The position numbers were made by a program, and so were the translations under genes. A DNA stretch of 64,000 nt from assembly GCA_001298575.1 (NCBI GenBank), contig LJCV01000256.1, positions 21,101 to 85,100 on the forward strand. Reading direction: 5' to 3'. The DNA comes from Actinobacteria bacterium OK074 (GTDB lineage Bacteria > Actinomycetota > Actinomycetes > Streptomycetales > Streptomycetaceae). How positions within the stretch are numbered: the first letter of the stretch is position 1; each line of letters opens with the position of its first letter. Positions 49,856-58,187 of this stretch are shown here, piece after piece. Below the pieces are notes generated by a model. It did not search any database. It was given only the letters and a program-made list of their open reading frames with translations, and was not told where the DNA came from.

Positions 49856-50750
49856 ACTCGATGTAGATGTACTGGCCGGGCCTGACGACCGGATGCTCCG
49901 TCCCGGCCGCCGCCAGCGCGATCCGGTCGAGCAGTTGGGGTACGCCCTTGGTGGTCGCGGCGCCGACGTCGGTGGTCATGGCCGGCCCGACGACGAGCCC
50001 GCCGCCGTCCCGACTCCCGCCGGAGAGGGCCACCCCGGCGACGACCACACCGGCGAGGACGGCGGCCAGCGCGGGCAGGACGACGGCGGGCCGAGACAGC
50101 CGAACCCGCCTGCCGCGTACGGCAGTTACCGTCGCGCTGTCGTCCACTCGGCTCTGGTGAATCTGGGCCGTCATGCGCTCCTTGCGGAATTCAGTGAACG
50201 ATTGCGACAGGGCCGACTCGGTGCCGTCGTCCGCGGGCCTGCGCAACTTCCTACGGGCGCGGGAGAGTCGGGAGGCGACGGTGCCGACGGGGATGCCGAG
50301 CGCCTCGGCGGCGGCCTCGTACTCCAGCCCCTCCCCCAGGCAGAGCACGACGACTTCGCGCTCCGGACGGCGCAGCGACGCGAGCGCGGTGAGCGCGGTC
50401 GCGAGCCGCCGCCGGCCGTCGAGCCGGGCGGCGACCTCCTCGGCGTGGTCGGGCACGGACAGTTCGGCCGCCGCGGCCCGTTCCGCCGTCGCCCGGTAAC
50501 GCCGGTTGCTCCGGTACTGGTTGCGCGCGGTGTTGGTGGCGATGCCCAGCAGCCACGGCCGCAACGAACCGCCCTCCGGCGCGACCTTGCCGCGCAGCCG
50601 CCACGCCTCCATGTAGGTCGCGGCCATGACGTCCTCGGCCGTCGACCAGTCGGCGGTCAGCCGGAAGGCGTGGTTGTAGACCGCGCGGGCGTACCGGTCG
50701 AAGAGCTCGGCGAACGCGCTCGGATCCCCGTCCCGTACCCGGGTTCTCAT
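49833..50750 (-). CDS. ECF sigma factor fused in frame to the N-terminal part of a CU044_5270-like membrane protein
   Basis: A 305-residue product. Residues 1-165 are an ECF sigma-70: region 2 (AFAELFDRYARAVYNHAFRL, then EDVMAATYMEAWR) and region 4 (EYEAAAEALGIPVGTVASRL). Then MTAQIHQSRVDDS, a transmembrane helix (PAVVLPALAAVLAGVVVAGV) and the start of a CU044_5270 extracellular domain follow without a stop codon. In the related pair at 56135-57908 the two parts are separate genes, so this fusion is unusual. ATG at 50750 has GAGGTG 9 bases upstream. The frame ends at a frameshift (see pseudogene entry). Confidence 0.75.
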   Translation of the reverse strand: MRTRVRDGDPSAFAELFDRYARAVYNHAFRLTADWSTAEDVMAATYMEAWRLRGKVAPEGGSLRPWLLGIATNTARNQYRSNRRYRATAERAAAAELSVPDHAEEVAARLDGRRRLATALTALASLRRPEREVVVLCLGEGLEYEAAAEALGIPVGTVASRLSRARRKLRRPADDGTESALSQSFTEFRKERMTAQIHQSRVDDSATVTAVRGRRVRLSRPAVVLPALAAVLAGVVVAGVALSGGSRDGGGLVVGPAMTTDVGAATTKGVPQLLDRIALAAAGTEHPVVRPGQYIYIESRRPTAS

Positions 50751-50830
50751 AGGAGTGCTCACCTCATTGAGCTGTCCGGCACGGCATCGCGACTTCCCGT
50801 GACCTGCGCCGCACTTGATGGTGTCCATGG

Positions 50831-50863
50831 GACCAACCCCGGGTCGGGGACCCGGGGTTGGTC
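50831..50863. terminator. Strong terminator hairpin
   Basis: GACCAACCCCGGGTC and its reverse complement form 15-bp perfect arms with a 3-base loop. It lies 27 bp downstream of the DUF4232 lipoprotein gene (minus strand) and 80 bp upstream of the sigma start, ending the lipoprotein transcript. Confidence 0.85.
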
Positions 50864-50889
50864 GGTTTCCGCGCCGCCCGGGGCCGGGG

Positions 50890-51678
50890 TCACCAGGCCA
50901 GAGCGTCGTCCATGCTCTGCTGCCAGTACGTGGTCGTCAGCTTGTCGTCGATGTGGACGCCCTTCGCGGGGAGCGACGGGTGGGCGCTGTTGGTTCCCTC
51001 GGTGTTGAAGAGGATCTCCAGGGTCTTGGCCGTGCGGCCGTTCGAGCCGCTGCCGTCGGCGGCCGACAGGAGTACGCCCGCGTAGCCGGACTCGCCCGGG
51101 AACAGCGAGACCACCGCCTGCGGCTTGGAGTCCTCGAAGACCGGCGGGACGGACTGGGCGTCGGTGAAGCGGAGGTACGGGTAGCCGACCAGGTCGCAGC
51201 TCTTCGAGCCGGTGTTGGTGACGGTGATGAGGAGGTGGTTCAGCGGGCGGGAGACCTCGGTGGCGGTGGTCTTGGTGTTGGTGCCGTTGCAGGGGGTGTT
51301 GCGGGTGGAGTTCGAGCCGCTGGAGCCCTTCTTCGAGCTCGTGGCTCCCGCCGAGCCAGTGGATCCGGTCGAGCCAGTGGATCCGGTCGAACCCGTCACG
51401 CCCGTCGAGCCGGTGGCTCCCGTCGAACCCTTCGAACCCGTCGAGTCGCTCGCGGAGTTCGCCCGGTCGCCGCCGCCCGTGGTCGTCGTCGTACCGCCCG
51501 CCGCGGTGGCGGTCGCGGAACCGGCCGGGGCCGGCGTCGACGACGACACCCCGGCGGACGCGCCCTCGTCGTGTACGCCCTCGCCGTCGTTGCAGGCCGT
51601 CAGTGACAGCGTGGCGATCGTGAGCGCGGCGGCGGCGAGCAGACGGGTGCGGGTGGTGCGTGCGGTGCGTGCGGACAT
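50890..51678 (-). CDS. DUF4232-type lipoprotein with collagen-like GST repeats
   Basis: A 262-residue exported protein. The signal peptide ends in the lipobox LTAC. Residues about 75-125 are a Gly-Ser-Thr repeat (STGSTGSTGSTGSAGATSS region), probably an extended surface stalk. The C-terminal half (SRPLNHLLITVTNTGSKSCD, GYPYLRFTDAQ, LFPGESGYAGV, two paired Cys) follows the DUF4232 beta-sandwich of actinomycete cell-surface proteins. AGGGGGA precedes the ATG. It is divergent from the membrane-anchored XRE regulator gene at 51895. Confidence 0.85.
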   Translation of the reverse strand: MSARTARTTRTRLLAAAALTIATLSLTACNDGEGVHDEGASAGVSSSTPAPAGSATATAAGGTTTTTGGGDRANSASDSTGSKGSTGATGSTGVTGSTGSTGSTGSTGSAGATSSKKGSSGSNSTRNTPCNGTNTKTTATEVSRPLNHLLITVTNTGSKSCDLVGYPYLRFTDAQSVPPVFEDSKPQAVVSLFPGESGYAGVLLSAADGSGSNGRTAKTLEILFNTEGTNSAHPSLPAKGVHIDDKLTTTYWQQSMDDALAW

Positions 51679-51894
51679 GAGTGGTCCCCCTGTTTCCGTG
51701 CGGGTGGTCGGTGCGGGCCGCTCGACCGGGTGTCGGGAGCGGCATGCTTGGATGACCGAAGCTTGTGGGGTGATCCGTCCCAGCCGCCACGGTTGCCGTG
51801 ATCTTTGGGACGCTGGAATGCCCGTACCGGCTCTGAGCTGGGGAAATACCGGCCCCCTGGAACGCCGGTCCGGGACGGGGAAGTGGGAGGAACG

Positions 51895-53355
51895 ATGGCG
51901 GGGGACGGCTTTTCGGAGCTGCTCGGGCAGTTGAAGGAGCGCTCCGGGCTCAGTTACGGGACCCTCGGGAAGCGGCTCCACATGAGCGCGTCCACGTTGC
52001 ACCGGTACGTCAACGGGGATGCCGTCCCGACGGATTACGCCCCCGTCGAGCGGTTCGCGCGCGTCTGCAAGGCCACGCCCGGGGAGTTGGTGGAGCTGCA
52101 TCGGAGGTGGGTGCTGGCGGATGCGCGGCGGGGGCAGAAGGGGGTGGTGGCGACGGCAGCGGCCGGGATCGCCGAAGCCGCCATCACCGAGACCGGCGTC
52201 ACCGAAGCCGCCGTCACTGAGACCGGCGTCACCGAAGCCGCCGTCACTGAGACCGCCGTCACCGCGGCTGCCGACTCGGGCACCGCCGACTCGGCCGTCG
52301 AAGAGCCGGAGGCCACGGAAGTCACGAAGGCCACGAAGGTCACGAAGGTCACGAAGGCCGCCAAGCCCGTAGACCCCGACACCGACGCCGACACCGACCC
52401 CACACCCCCCTCCCCCGACTCCCCCGAACGCCGCCGCCGTACCGTCGCGCTCACAGCCGCCGGCGTAGCCGCGGTCGCCCTCTCCGCCGCGCTGATCGTC
52501 AGCCTCGTACCCGGCGACGGCGACGGCAGCGGCGAGCAGCGGACCGCCGGAACCACCTCCGCGGACGCGGACGCCAAGGGCCAGGCCGGCCGCGTCGGCA
52601 CGAGCCCCTCCCCGAGTGGCCGCGGAACGTCGTCCGCGTCCCCGTCCACCTCCCCGTCCAACTCCCGCTCCCCCGCCCCTACTTCTACGACGGCGTCGGC
52701 GGCGCCCGCAGGCGGAACCGCGGCCGGCCAGGCCACCGCCCCCACCGTGGTCACCGACCCCTACTACTGGGACAGCCCCTGCGAGCAGCACTACGTGGTG
52801 GACCGGCCGCCCGCCCAGGTGCCCCCGCCGCCGAGCGAGGACGACGCGCGGGGGTGGGTCACCGCGCTCGGCGGGGTCGCCTCCGGTGAGCAGTGGGTGC
52901 GGCTGACCGTGCAGGGAACGGGGAAGAACACCGTCGTCCTGGAGGGGCTGCACGTGCGCGTGGTGGACAAGAACACTCCGCTCGCCTGGAACGACTACCT
53001 CATGGGCGTCGACGGCTGCGGAGGCGGCGTCGAGACACGGCACTTCAACGTGGACCTCGACGCCGGACGCCCCCTGGTCACGCCGAAGGCCGGGCAGCAG
53101 GACTTCCCGTACAAGGTGAGCGAGACCGACCCCGAGGTCTACTACGTGACCGCGAACACGCAGGCGCACGACGTGAGTTGGTACCTGGAGCTGGACTGGT
53201 CCAGCGGCAGCCGACACGGCACCGTACGCGTCGACGACAACGGACAGCCGTTCCGCACGAGCGCGAACACGGACCGCCCGGCGTACGACTACCCGCTGGG
53301 CTACAACGACCGCTGGGAGGTGGCCGACGGAATCCCGGGCGCCCCCGAAAGCTGA
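51895..53355 (+). CDS. Membrane-anchored XRE-type regulator with extracellular domain
   Basis: A 486-residue protein in four parts: an XRE helix-turn-helix (residues 1-75, YGTLGKRLHMSASTLHRYVN), a low-complexity linker of 10-residue TEAAVTETGV repeats and KVTKVTKA units, one transmembrane helix (ALTAAGVAAVALSAALIVSL), then a Ser/Thr-rich stalk and an extracellular domain (CEQHYVVDRPPAQVPPPPSE through YNDRWEVADG). GGGAGG lies 4 bases before the ATG. It resembles a family common in Streptomyces in which a surface domain is tied directly to a DNA-binding domain. Ligand and targets are unknown; the divergent DUF4232 lipoprotein is a candidate target. Confidence 0.82.
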   Translation: MAGDGFSELLGQLKERSGLSYGTLGKRLHMSASTLHRYVNGDAVPTDYAPVERFARVCKATPGELVELHRRWVLADARRGQKGVVATAAAGIAEAAITETGVTEAAVTETGVTEAAVTETAVTAAADSGTADSAVEEPEATEVTKATKVTKVTKAAKPVDPDTDADTDPTPPSPDSPERRRRTVALTAAGVAAVALSAALIVSLVPGDGDGSGEQRTAGTTSADADAKGQAGRVGTSPSPSGRGTSSASPSTSPSNSRSPAPTSTTASAAPAGGTAAGQATAPTVVTDPYYWDSPCEQHYVVDRPPAQVPPPPSEDDARGWVTALGGVASGEQWVRLTVQGTGKNTVVLEGLHVRVVDKNTPLAWNDYLMGVDGCGGGVETRHFNVDLDAGRPLVTPKAGQQDFPYKVSETDPEVYYVTANTQAHDVSWYLELDWSSGSRHGTVRVDDNGQPFRTSANTDRPAYDYPLGYNDRWEVADGIPGAPES

Positions 53356-53395
53356 ACCCACGGGCCAAGCCCACGAGTTGAGCCCACGAGCCGAA
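53353..53395 (+). repeat. 13-14-bp repeat x3 starting at a stop codon
   Basis: TGAACCCACGGGCC, AAGCCCACGAGT and TGAGCCCACGAGCC follow one another; the first TGA is the stop of the XRE-type gene. Confidence 0.65.
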
Positions 53396-53410
53396 GCGCC
53401 CACCGCCCCC

Positions 53411-54574
53411 TCAACCGAGTTCGCCCCCATCGGCCTGCCACGCCGCGACCACCATGACGACAACAGCCACCAGAACAATGCCCGCGCCGACGTACAGCGG
53501 AGCGGTGTAACCGAGCCCCGCCGTGATCGCGAGCCCGCCGAGCCAAGCCCCCAGCGCGTTACCGACGTTGGACGCGGAGACGTTGGCGCTGGCGGCAAGT
53601 GCGGCCCCGTGGGCGTAGTCGGTGACGCGGGTGATCATCCCCGGCACGCCCGCGAACCCGAACACCCCCATCAGGAACACGAGGACCACCGACGCCGTCG
53701 CGCTGGTGGCCAGCAGGCCGAACACGGCCAGGGTGACGGCGAGTCCGAGCAGGGCGACGACCAGGGCGCGGTCCCGGTCGTGGTCGGCCGCGCGCCCGCC
53801 GACCAGGTTCCCGACGACGAGCCCGACGCCGTAGACCATCAACAGCCAGGCGACGTCCGACGACGAGAAGCCGCCGACCTCGGTGAACGTGTAGGCGATG
53901 TAGCTGAACGCGCCGAACATCCCGCCGTAGCCGAGCGCGGTGGCGACCAGGGTCAGCCACACCTGCCAGGAGCGGAACGCGCGGAACTGGGCCCGCAGGC
54001 TACTTGGTTGCTGCCCCGTCGCCTCCCCCGCACCGCCGGGAACGAGCGCGACGATCCCCGCCAGCGCGAGGACGCCGATCACGGTGACCGCCCAGAACGC
54101 GGCCCGCCAGCCCCAGCGTTCGCCGACCAGGGCGCCGAACGGGACGCCGAGCACGTTCGCGACCGTCAGCCCGGCGAACATGACCGCGACCGCGCGGGAC
54201 TTCCGCTCCGGCGGGACGAGGCCCCGGGCGACGAGCGAGCCGATGCCGAAGAACGAACCGTGGCACAGCGCCGCGACGATCCGTCCGAGCATCATCACCG
54301 GATAGTTCGGCGCGAGCGCGGACAGCAGGTTGCCGACGACGAACAGCACCACAAGGCCGACCAGAACTCCCTTGCGGGGCAGCCGCGTTGTCGCCGCCGT
54401 CAGCACGATCGCGCCGATCGCGACGCTCAGCGCGTACCCGGAGATCAGCCAGCCGGCCGCCGCCTCGGACACCCCGAAACTCGACGCCACCTGCGGCAGC
54501 AGCCCGGCGATCAGGAACTCGGTCAGCCCGATACCGAACCCGCCGAGCGCCAGCGCGATGAGCCCACTCGGCAT
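53411..54574 (-). CDS. MFS transporter (DHA1, AraJ-like efflux)
   Basis: A 387-residue, 12-helix transporter. Features are FGIGLTEFLIAGLLPQVASS at helix 1, the motif RLPRKGVLVGL, VMMLGRIVAALCHGSFFGIG at helix 4, and VVGNLVGGRAADHDRDRAL between helices 8 and 9. This fits the AraJ/Bcr-like DHA1 sugar or drug efflux group. The ATG at 54574 has GAGGGGG upstream; an upstream ATG would add 47 poorly biased residues. It is convergent with the XRE-type gene and divergent from the 55081 gene. Confidence 0.9.
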   Translation of the reverse strand: MPSGLIALALGGFGIGLTEFLIAGLLPQVASSFGVSEAAAGWLISGYALSVAIGAIVLTAATTRLPRKGVLVGLVVLFVVGNLLSALAPNYPVMMLGRIVAALCHGSFFGIGSLVARGLVPPERKSRAVAVMFAGLTVANVLGVPFGALVGERWGWRAAFWAVTVIGVLALAGIVALVPGGAGEATGQQPSSLRAQFRAFRSWQVWLTLVATALGYGGMFGAFSYIAYTFTEVGGFSSSDVAWLLMVYGVGLVVGNLVGGRAADHDRDRALVVALLGLAVTLAVFGLLATSATASVVLVFLMGVFGFAGVPGMITRVTDYAHGAALAASANVSASNVGNALGAWLGGLAITAGLGYTAPLYVGAGIVLVAVVVMVVAAWQADGGELG

Positions 54575-55080
54575 CCGTCGCCCCCCTCGAAAACCCTGTG
54601 CCACAGCGGCACCACCCTGCCACCCCGCATACCCGCCCTCGAACGGTTTTACGATCACCCCGCCTCCCGTGCCGTCGGACTGCACACGAGACGGCGCCCG
54701 GAAATACGCGCTCAAAGGACGGAAGCGGAAACTCTGACACCACGCCTGATGGAGATCGGAAAAAGGGACCGCCGTTTATCCGCTACGGCTGTTGCCAGGA
54801 ATCTGCGGCGGGTGTACTCCTGAGATGCGCCCCACTCATTATGGGCGGTGTGGCGTGCGTCCGATCTCCGTGGCCGCAAAAGGTCGGCTCCACATGGAGA
54901 AACAGAGCCCCGCGAAAATTTCAGTTCCCCATCTTCTATCGGTATGGGCCGGGAAAGTAATTGACGACAGGGGCCAACAATCCGACGCCGGCACGACTGC
55001 TTGCACGTCCTGATGACTGCTCGCACGTCCTGCCGGATGCGCACGGGGAGACGCTTCAGCCCAGGGGGAGGTACCACAAC
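54575..55080. other. 506-bp divergent spacer with AT-richer segments
   Basis: No credible gene. The stretch 54720-54960 is clearly lower in GC than the rest of the window (for example CGAAAATTTCAGTTCCCC and GGGAAAGTAATTGAC), which suggests promoter DNA for the MFS gene and the 55081 gene. No clear regulator site was identified. Confidence 0.45.
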
Positions 55081-55503
55081 ATGGCAACCGACGTAAGGCT
55101 CGTCCGACTCTACGTCTCCAGCTTCGTCAACGGCACGGAGGACGACACTCCCAACGTGGTCGGCGGCAACCCGAACTCGCCGTTCCACCTGATGCTTCAG
55201 GCCGACGCGAGCGCTCAGGCGGGGGACAACAAGTACGCCTACACCCTCATCATCAGCGCCCGCTCGACTTCGGGCAGCACCACCACTTTCGCCCCCCAGA
55301 CCCACAATGAGCAGGCCGGCGTGCCCGCTCTGGACTGGTCGAAAGTGACCCCCGGCGCCAACAACGGATACACCAAGCAGTCCACCTACCAGATCAACGC
55401 GTCGGACTTCCAGGCCAACGGCCTGTACGAATTCATCGGAGTTCTCCGCCTGGGCGACGGCAGCGTATCGACCGTCCGGAGCAACGAATTCTTCATCGCC
55501 TGA
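55081..55503 (+). CDS. Orphan 140-residue hypothetical protein
   Basis: A soluble protein with GGGGAGGT 10 bases upstream and a strong terminator behind. No signal peptide or membrane segment is visible. The sequence alternates short hydrophobic and polar stretches (FHLMLQADASAQAGDNKYAY, LIISARSTSGS, LYEFIGVLRLGD), suggesting a beta-sandwich. Composition is richer in Asn, Thr and Tyr and codon choice slightly less GC-biased than neighbours, which may indicate more recent acquisition. No family recognised; the first residues VRLVRLYVSSFVNGTEDDTP give no motif. Confidence 0.7.
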   Translation: MATDVRLVRLYVSSFVNGTEDDTPNVVGGNPNSPFHLMLQADASAQAGDNKYAYTLIISARSTSGSTTTFAPQTHNEQAGVPALDWSKVTPGANNGYTKQSTYQINASDFQANGLYEFIGVLRLGDGSVSTVRSNEFFIA

Positions 55504-55532
55504 TCGATTCGGGCAACAGGAGAAAAAACCGC

Positions 55533-55559
55533 GCGGCACGGCCTTTAAGGCCGTGCCGC
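55533..55559 (+). terminator. Terminator after the orphan 140-aa gene
   Basis: GCGGCACGGCCTT and AAGGCCGTGCCGC form 13-bp perfect arms around a single T, 29 bp after the stop codon. The region just before is A-rich (AGAAAAAACC). Confidence 0.85.
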
Positions 55560-55594
55560 CACGGCGCGTTCACCCCGACGGCAAAAACCCTTGT

Positions 55595-55861
55595 TTACCT
55601 GCTTGAGCTGATCGCGTTGTCACCGTTCGCATCAGGAGCGGCGGCGGCGCCACGGCGGGAACGCAGCGCGCGAACCCTGCCCCGGCTCGCACACGACGGG
55701 GACGGACACCAGCGCCGACGCCCGGGCGGATCGACGAAGACACCCCGGCCGTCGTGCTCCGGGCAGCCCTTCAAAGCATGCCGGTCCGAGCCGCTCAGCT
55801 GGTCCACCGCCTGACGAGCGCCGCGGGCCAGGGCGTCGTCGGTCGCCGCCGGTGGTTCGCG
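55595..55861 (-). pseudogene. Remnant of a CGNR zinc-finger (ABATE) protein
   Basis: The minus-strand frame ending at 55595 reads LARGARQAVDQLSGSDRHAL, KGCPEHDGRGVFVDPPGRRR and WCPSPSCASRGRVRALRSRR. This is the C-terminal CGNR zinc finger (C...RWC....C..R.RVR) of ABATE-domain regulators. No N-terminal ABATE domain or start codon in the same frame is credible; upstream sequence degenerates into GC-rich tandem repeats at 55880-55960. I infer a decayed gene of which only the 3' end is recognisable. Confidence 0.65.
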
Positions 55862-56134
55862 ACGCGGCCGGTCGTCCGCGGCCGGTCGTCCGCGGCGGGC
55901 CGGACCGGGTGGCCGTGCCGGGTGGCCGGACCGGGTGGCCGTGCCGGGCCAGGAACCCGGCCGGCTCCGCCACCGCGGACGGCCCAGGCGTGCGACGCCG
56001 GTGACACCCCATCGCGATAGCGCCCAGCGCAATGGCGTCCAGCGCGATAGCGCGAAAAAGTTCTCCCCTCCCGTGTAAGAAAGCACGGCCCCCGGCCATT
56101 TCCCCGTGAGAGAGCCGAGACGAGGAGACGCTGC
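55862..56134. repeat. GC-rich tandem repeats and promoter region before the ECF sigma gene
   Basis: GCGGCCGGTCGTCC is repeated twice around 55861-55890, and a roughly 25-bp unit (GGCCGGACCGGGTGGCCGTG) about twice at 55912-55955. Further on, GCGCCCAGCGCAATGGCGTCCAGCGCGATAGCGCG is a degenerate repeat. The last 100 bp are less GC-rich and should contain the sigma gene promoter. Confidence 0.5.
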
Positions 56135-56734
56135 GTGACCGACGTCCAACGCTTCCGTGACCTGTACGAGGAGTGCCAGCCGCGGGTGCTGGCCTATGCC
56201 TCAAGCCTGGTGGGCAGGCAGGTCGGGGAGGACATCACCAGCGAGACCTTCACGGTCGCCTGGCGCCGGATGCGGGACATTCCCACGCCGCCGCTGCCCT
56301 GGCTGCTGCGCGTGGCCCGCAACCTGACCCGCGAACTGCGCCGCCGCGACGGCCGCCAGTACGCGCTGGCCGCGGAGGAGGCCCAGCGCATCCTCACCTC
56401 GGGCGACCGGGTCGGCGACGTCGCCGCGGACGTCGCCGAACGCGCGGCGGCACTCCAGGCGTTGGCGGGACTGTCCGCCGCCGACCGCGAACTGCTCACC
56501 CTGGTCGCCTGGAACGGCCTCGGCCCCCGCCAGGCCGCCCACGTCCTCGGCTGCTCCACCGCCACCTTCTCGGTACGACTGCACCGGGCAAGACGGCGGC
56601 TGGAGCGGGCAGTTGACGGGGCCGGAGCCGGAGCAGGGGCCGGAACGGGAGTCGGAGCGGGAGTCAGTACCGGGGCCGGGCTCTCTCGCGATGCCCACCA
56701 ACCGACCGTGACCAAGATCGCGAAGGAGCACTGA
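56135..56734 (+). CDS. ECF-family RNA polymerase sigma factor
   Basis: A 199-residue ECF sigma factor starting at GTG with GAGGAG 9 bases upstream. Region 2 (RFRDLYEECQPRVLAYASSL, then GEDITSETFTVAWRRM) and region 4 (GPRQAAHVLGCSTATFSVRL) are present. A Gly/Ala-rich tail (GAGAGAGAGTGVGAGV) follows. It ends one base before the CU044_5270 gene, which probably encodes its membrane-bound anti-sigma-like partner. Confidence 0.93.
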   Translation: MTDVQRFRDLYEECQPRVLAYASSLVGRQVGEDITSETFTVAWRRMRDIPTPPLPWLLRVARNLTRELRRRDGRQYALAAEEAQRILTSGDRVGDVAADVAERAAALQALAGLSAADRELLTLVAWNGLGPRQAAHVLGCSTATFSVRLHRARRRLERAVDGAGAGAGAGTGVGAGVSTGAGLSRDAHQPTVTKIAKEH

Positions 56735-56735
56735 C

Positions 56736-57908
56736 ATGGCACGCAAGCGGCCCGACGTCATGAAGACGCTGGCGGAAGCGCGGCCCGCGGAGCTGGACCC
56801 GGCCCACCTGGCCGGTTCCGCTCGCGCCCACGACGACCTGGCCGCCATCCTGGCCAGTACGCGGCAGGCGGCGCCCGAAGTGCCGCGGCCCGCAAGGGCG
56901 TTCAGCTGGCGCTGGGCAATTCCCGTGGCGGCGACGGCGGTTGTGGCCGCGGCGGTCGTCGGCACGCTCCCCCGGGGCACGTCGGACGCCACCGGAACGC
57001 GGGCGAGCACCATCCCCTCGACGCACACCACCCCCACCAACGGCCGTCTGGCGATGCTGAACGTGGCCGCGCGGGTGGACCGCCGGGCGACGACGGGAAC
57101 GTACTGGCAGGTGACCACCCGCTCGGCCGACGTCAGCGTGATCGACGAGCCCGCGGGGGACTTCACGGTCGTCTCGTCCGAGACGCAGCAGCAGTCCTTC
57201 GGCGTACGGTCCGGCACCGAGAGCCTGTGGGTGTCGGGCATCGACGACAGCACCGAACCGCGCACCGCGGCCGACAAGTCGCGCTGGCAGGCCGCCGGTT
57301 CACCGAAGGAGCTGACGCTCGCGGGCTCCGGAACGGGCGGCGGGCTGGGCCTGCGCATGGGTGCGGGGTCGACGGACGGCCCGACGGTGACCCGCATCAA
57401 CAGCGGTGCCGAGATCGCCGCGCTCGGCGCCCGCAACGTGACCTACGCCGACCTCCAGCAACTCCCGGGCGACAGCGTGAAGTTGAAGGCCCTGCTGGCG
57501 AAGCTGTACAAGGAGGACGGCGGAGCCGAGGTCACCGGCCGCACCGCGTGGACGTGGCAGCAGGCGGCCAACCTGATCAACCTGCCGGTCGAGCCCGCCG
57601 TCCGGGCCGCGGCCTACCGCGTCATCGCGGACCTCCCCGGCATCCTCTCGCTCGGCGAGGCGACCGACCCCCAGGGCCGCACCGGCACCGCCTTCGCCCT
57701 GCCCGCCACGAAGGTGCCCGGCTACGGTTCCGTACGCCAGGAACTGATCGTCGACCCCACCACCGGCGCCCTGTTGACGGAACAGCGCACCCTGACCGCC
57801 CCGTCGCCGGAGGCCGCCGACGCGGGCCTCACGGCGGGAACGCTGATCGACTACACCGCCACGGTCAAGGCGGAGTGGAGCAACAGCCAGCTGAAGACGG
57901 CCAAGTAA
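56736..57908 (+). CDS. CU044_5270 family membrane protein (anti-sigma-like partner)
   Basis: A 390-residue protein with a cytoplasmic N-terminus of about 60 residues, one transmembrane helix (WAIPVAATAVVAAAVVGTL) and an extracellular domain with TGTYWQVTTRSADVSVID and LKALLAKLYKEDGGAEV typical of the CU044_5270 family. These genes almost always follow an ECF sigma gene and are thought to regulate it. GAAGGAG precedes the ATG, one base after the sigma stop. The intact copy serves as reference for the disrupted copy at 49197-50750. The stop is followed by a small AACCACG duplication. Confidence 0.88.
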   Translation: MARKRPDVMKTLAEARPAELDPAHLAGSARAHDDLAAILASTRQAAPEVPRPARAFSWRWAIPVAATAVVAAAVVGTLPRGTSDATGTRASTIPSTHTTPTNGRLAMLNVAARVDRRATTGTYWQVTTRSADVSVIDEPAGDFTVVSSETQQQSFGVRSGTESLWVSGIDDSTEPRTAADKSRWQAAGSPKELTLAGSGTGGGLGLRMGAGSTDGPTVTRINSGAEIAALGARNVTYADLQQLPGDSVKLKALLAKLYKEDGGAEVTGRTAWTWQQAANLINLPVEPAVRAAAYRVIADLPGILSLGEATDPQGRTGTAFALPATKVPGYGSVRQELIVDPTTGALLTEQRTLTAPSPEAADAGLTAGTLIDYTATVKAEWSNSQLKTAK

Positions 57909-57991
57909 CCACGCAACCACGGCAATCGCCGTAATCACACGGGCAAACGGTCCCACCGACCGCGCCCCGCCTCATCTCCCCCCAGCGGATG

Positions 57992-58126
57992 TCACCCGAT
58001 GGGCCCCGCCGACGGTACGTCGGTGGTGGCGTCCGTCGCAGGGGTGGCATCCGTTTCGGTGGTCGAGGGGGCCGCACCCTCCGCCTCGCGGCGCTTCGTC
58101 AGGGCGACCAAGTCGCAATCGCACAC
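57992..58126 (-). CDS. Possible small ORF downstream of, and in frame with, the PucR gene
   Basis: A 44-codon GTG-started frame (VCDCDLVALTKRREAEGAAP, then STTETDATPATDATTDVPSA) has strong actinomycete codon bias, unlike its overlapping frames. It lies in the same frame as the PucR regulator, 13 codons after its stop, so it could be a C-terminal remnant of a longer ancestor or a readthrough extension. No ribosome-binding site is visible before the GTG. Confidence 0.25.
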   Translation of the reverse strand: MCDCDLVALTKRREAEGAAPSTTETDATPATDATTDVPSAGPIG

Positions 58127-58145
58127 AGGGAATGGGCGCGCCGAC

Positions 58146-58187
58146 CACCTGGCCGGCTTCGCCGCTCACCTGGCCCGCTTCGCCGGC
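58146..58187. repeat. 21-bp tandem duplication at the PucR stop codon
   Basis: CACCTGGCCGGCTTCGCCGCT (58146-58166) is repeated with two changes at 58167-58187. The complement of the stop codon (58166-58168) lies at the junction, so the unit repeats the last seven codons of the gene. Confidence 0.8.

Noticed and set aside
49842..49860. Programmed frameshift in the sigma-CU044_5270 gene
   Set aside because: No slippery heptamer or stimulatory structure is evident at the first frame change; damage or sequencing error is simpler.
50890..53598. 902-codon minus-strand open frame covering the XRE gene and the DUF4232 gene
   Set aside because: Only its last 262 codons form a protein with signal peptide and family motifs; the upstream part is antisense to the XRE-type gene.
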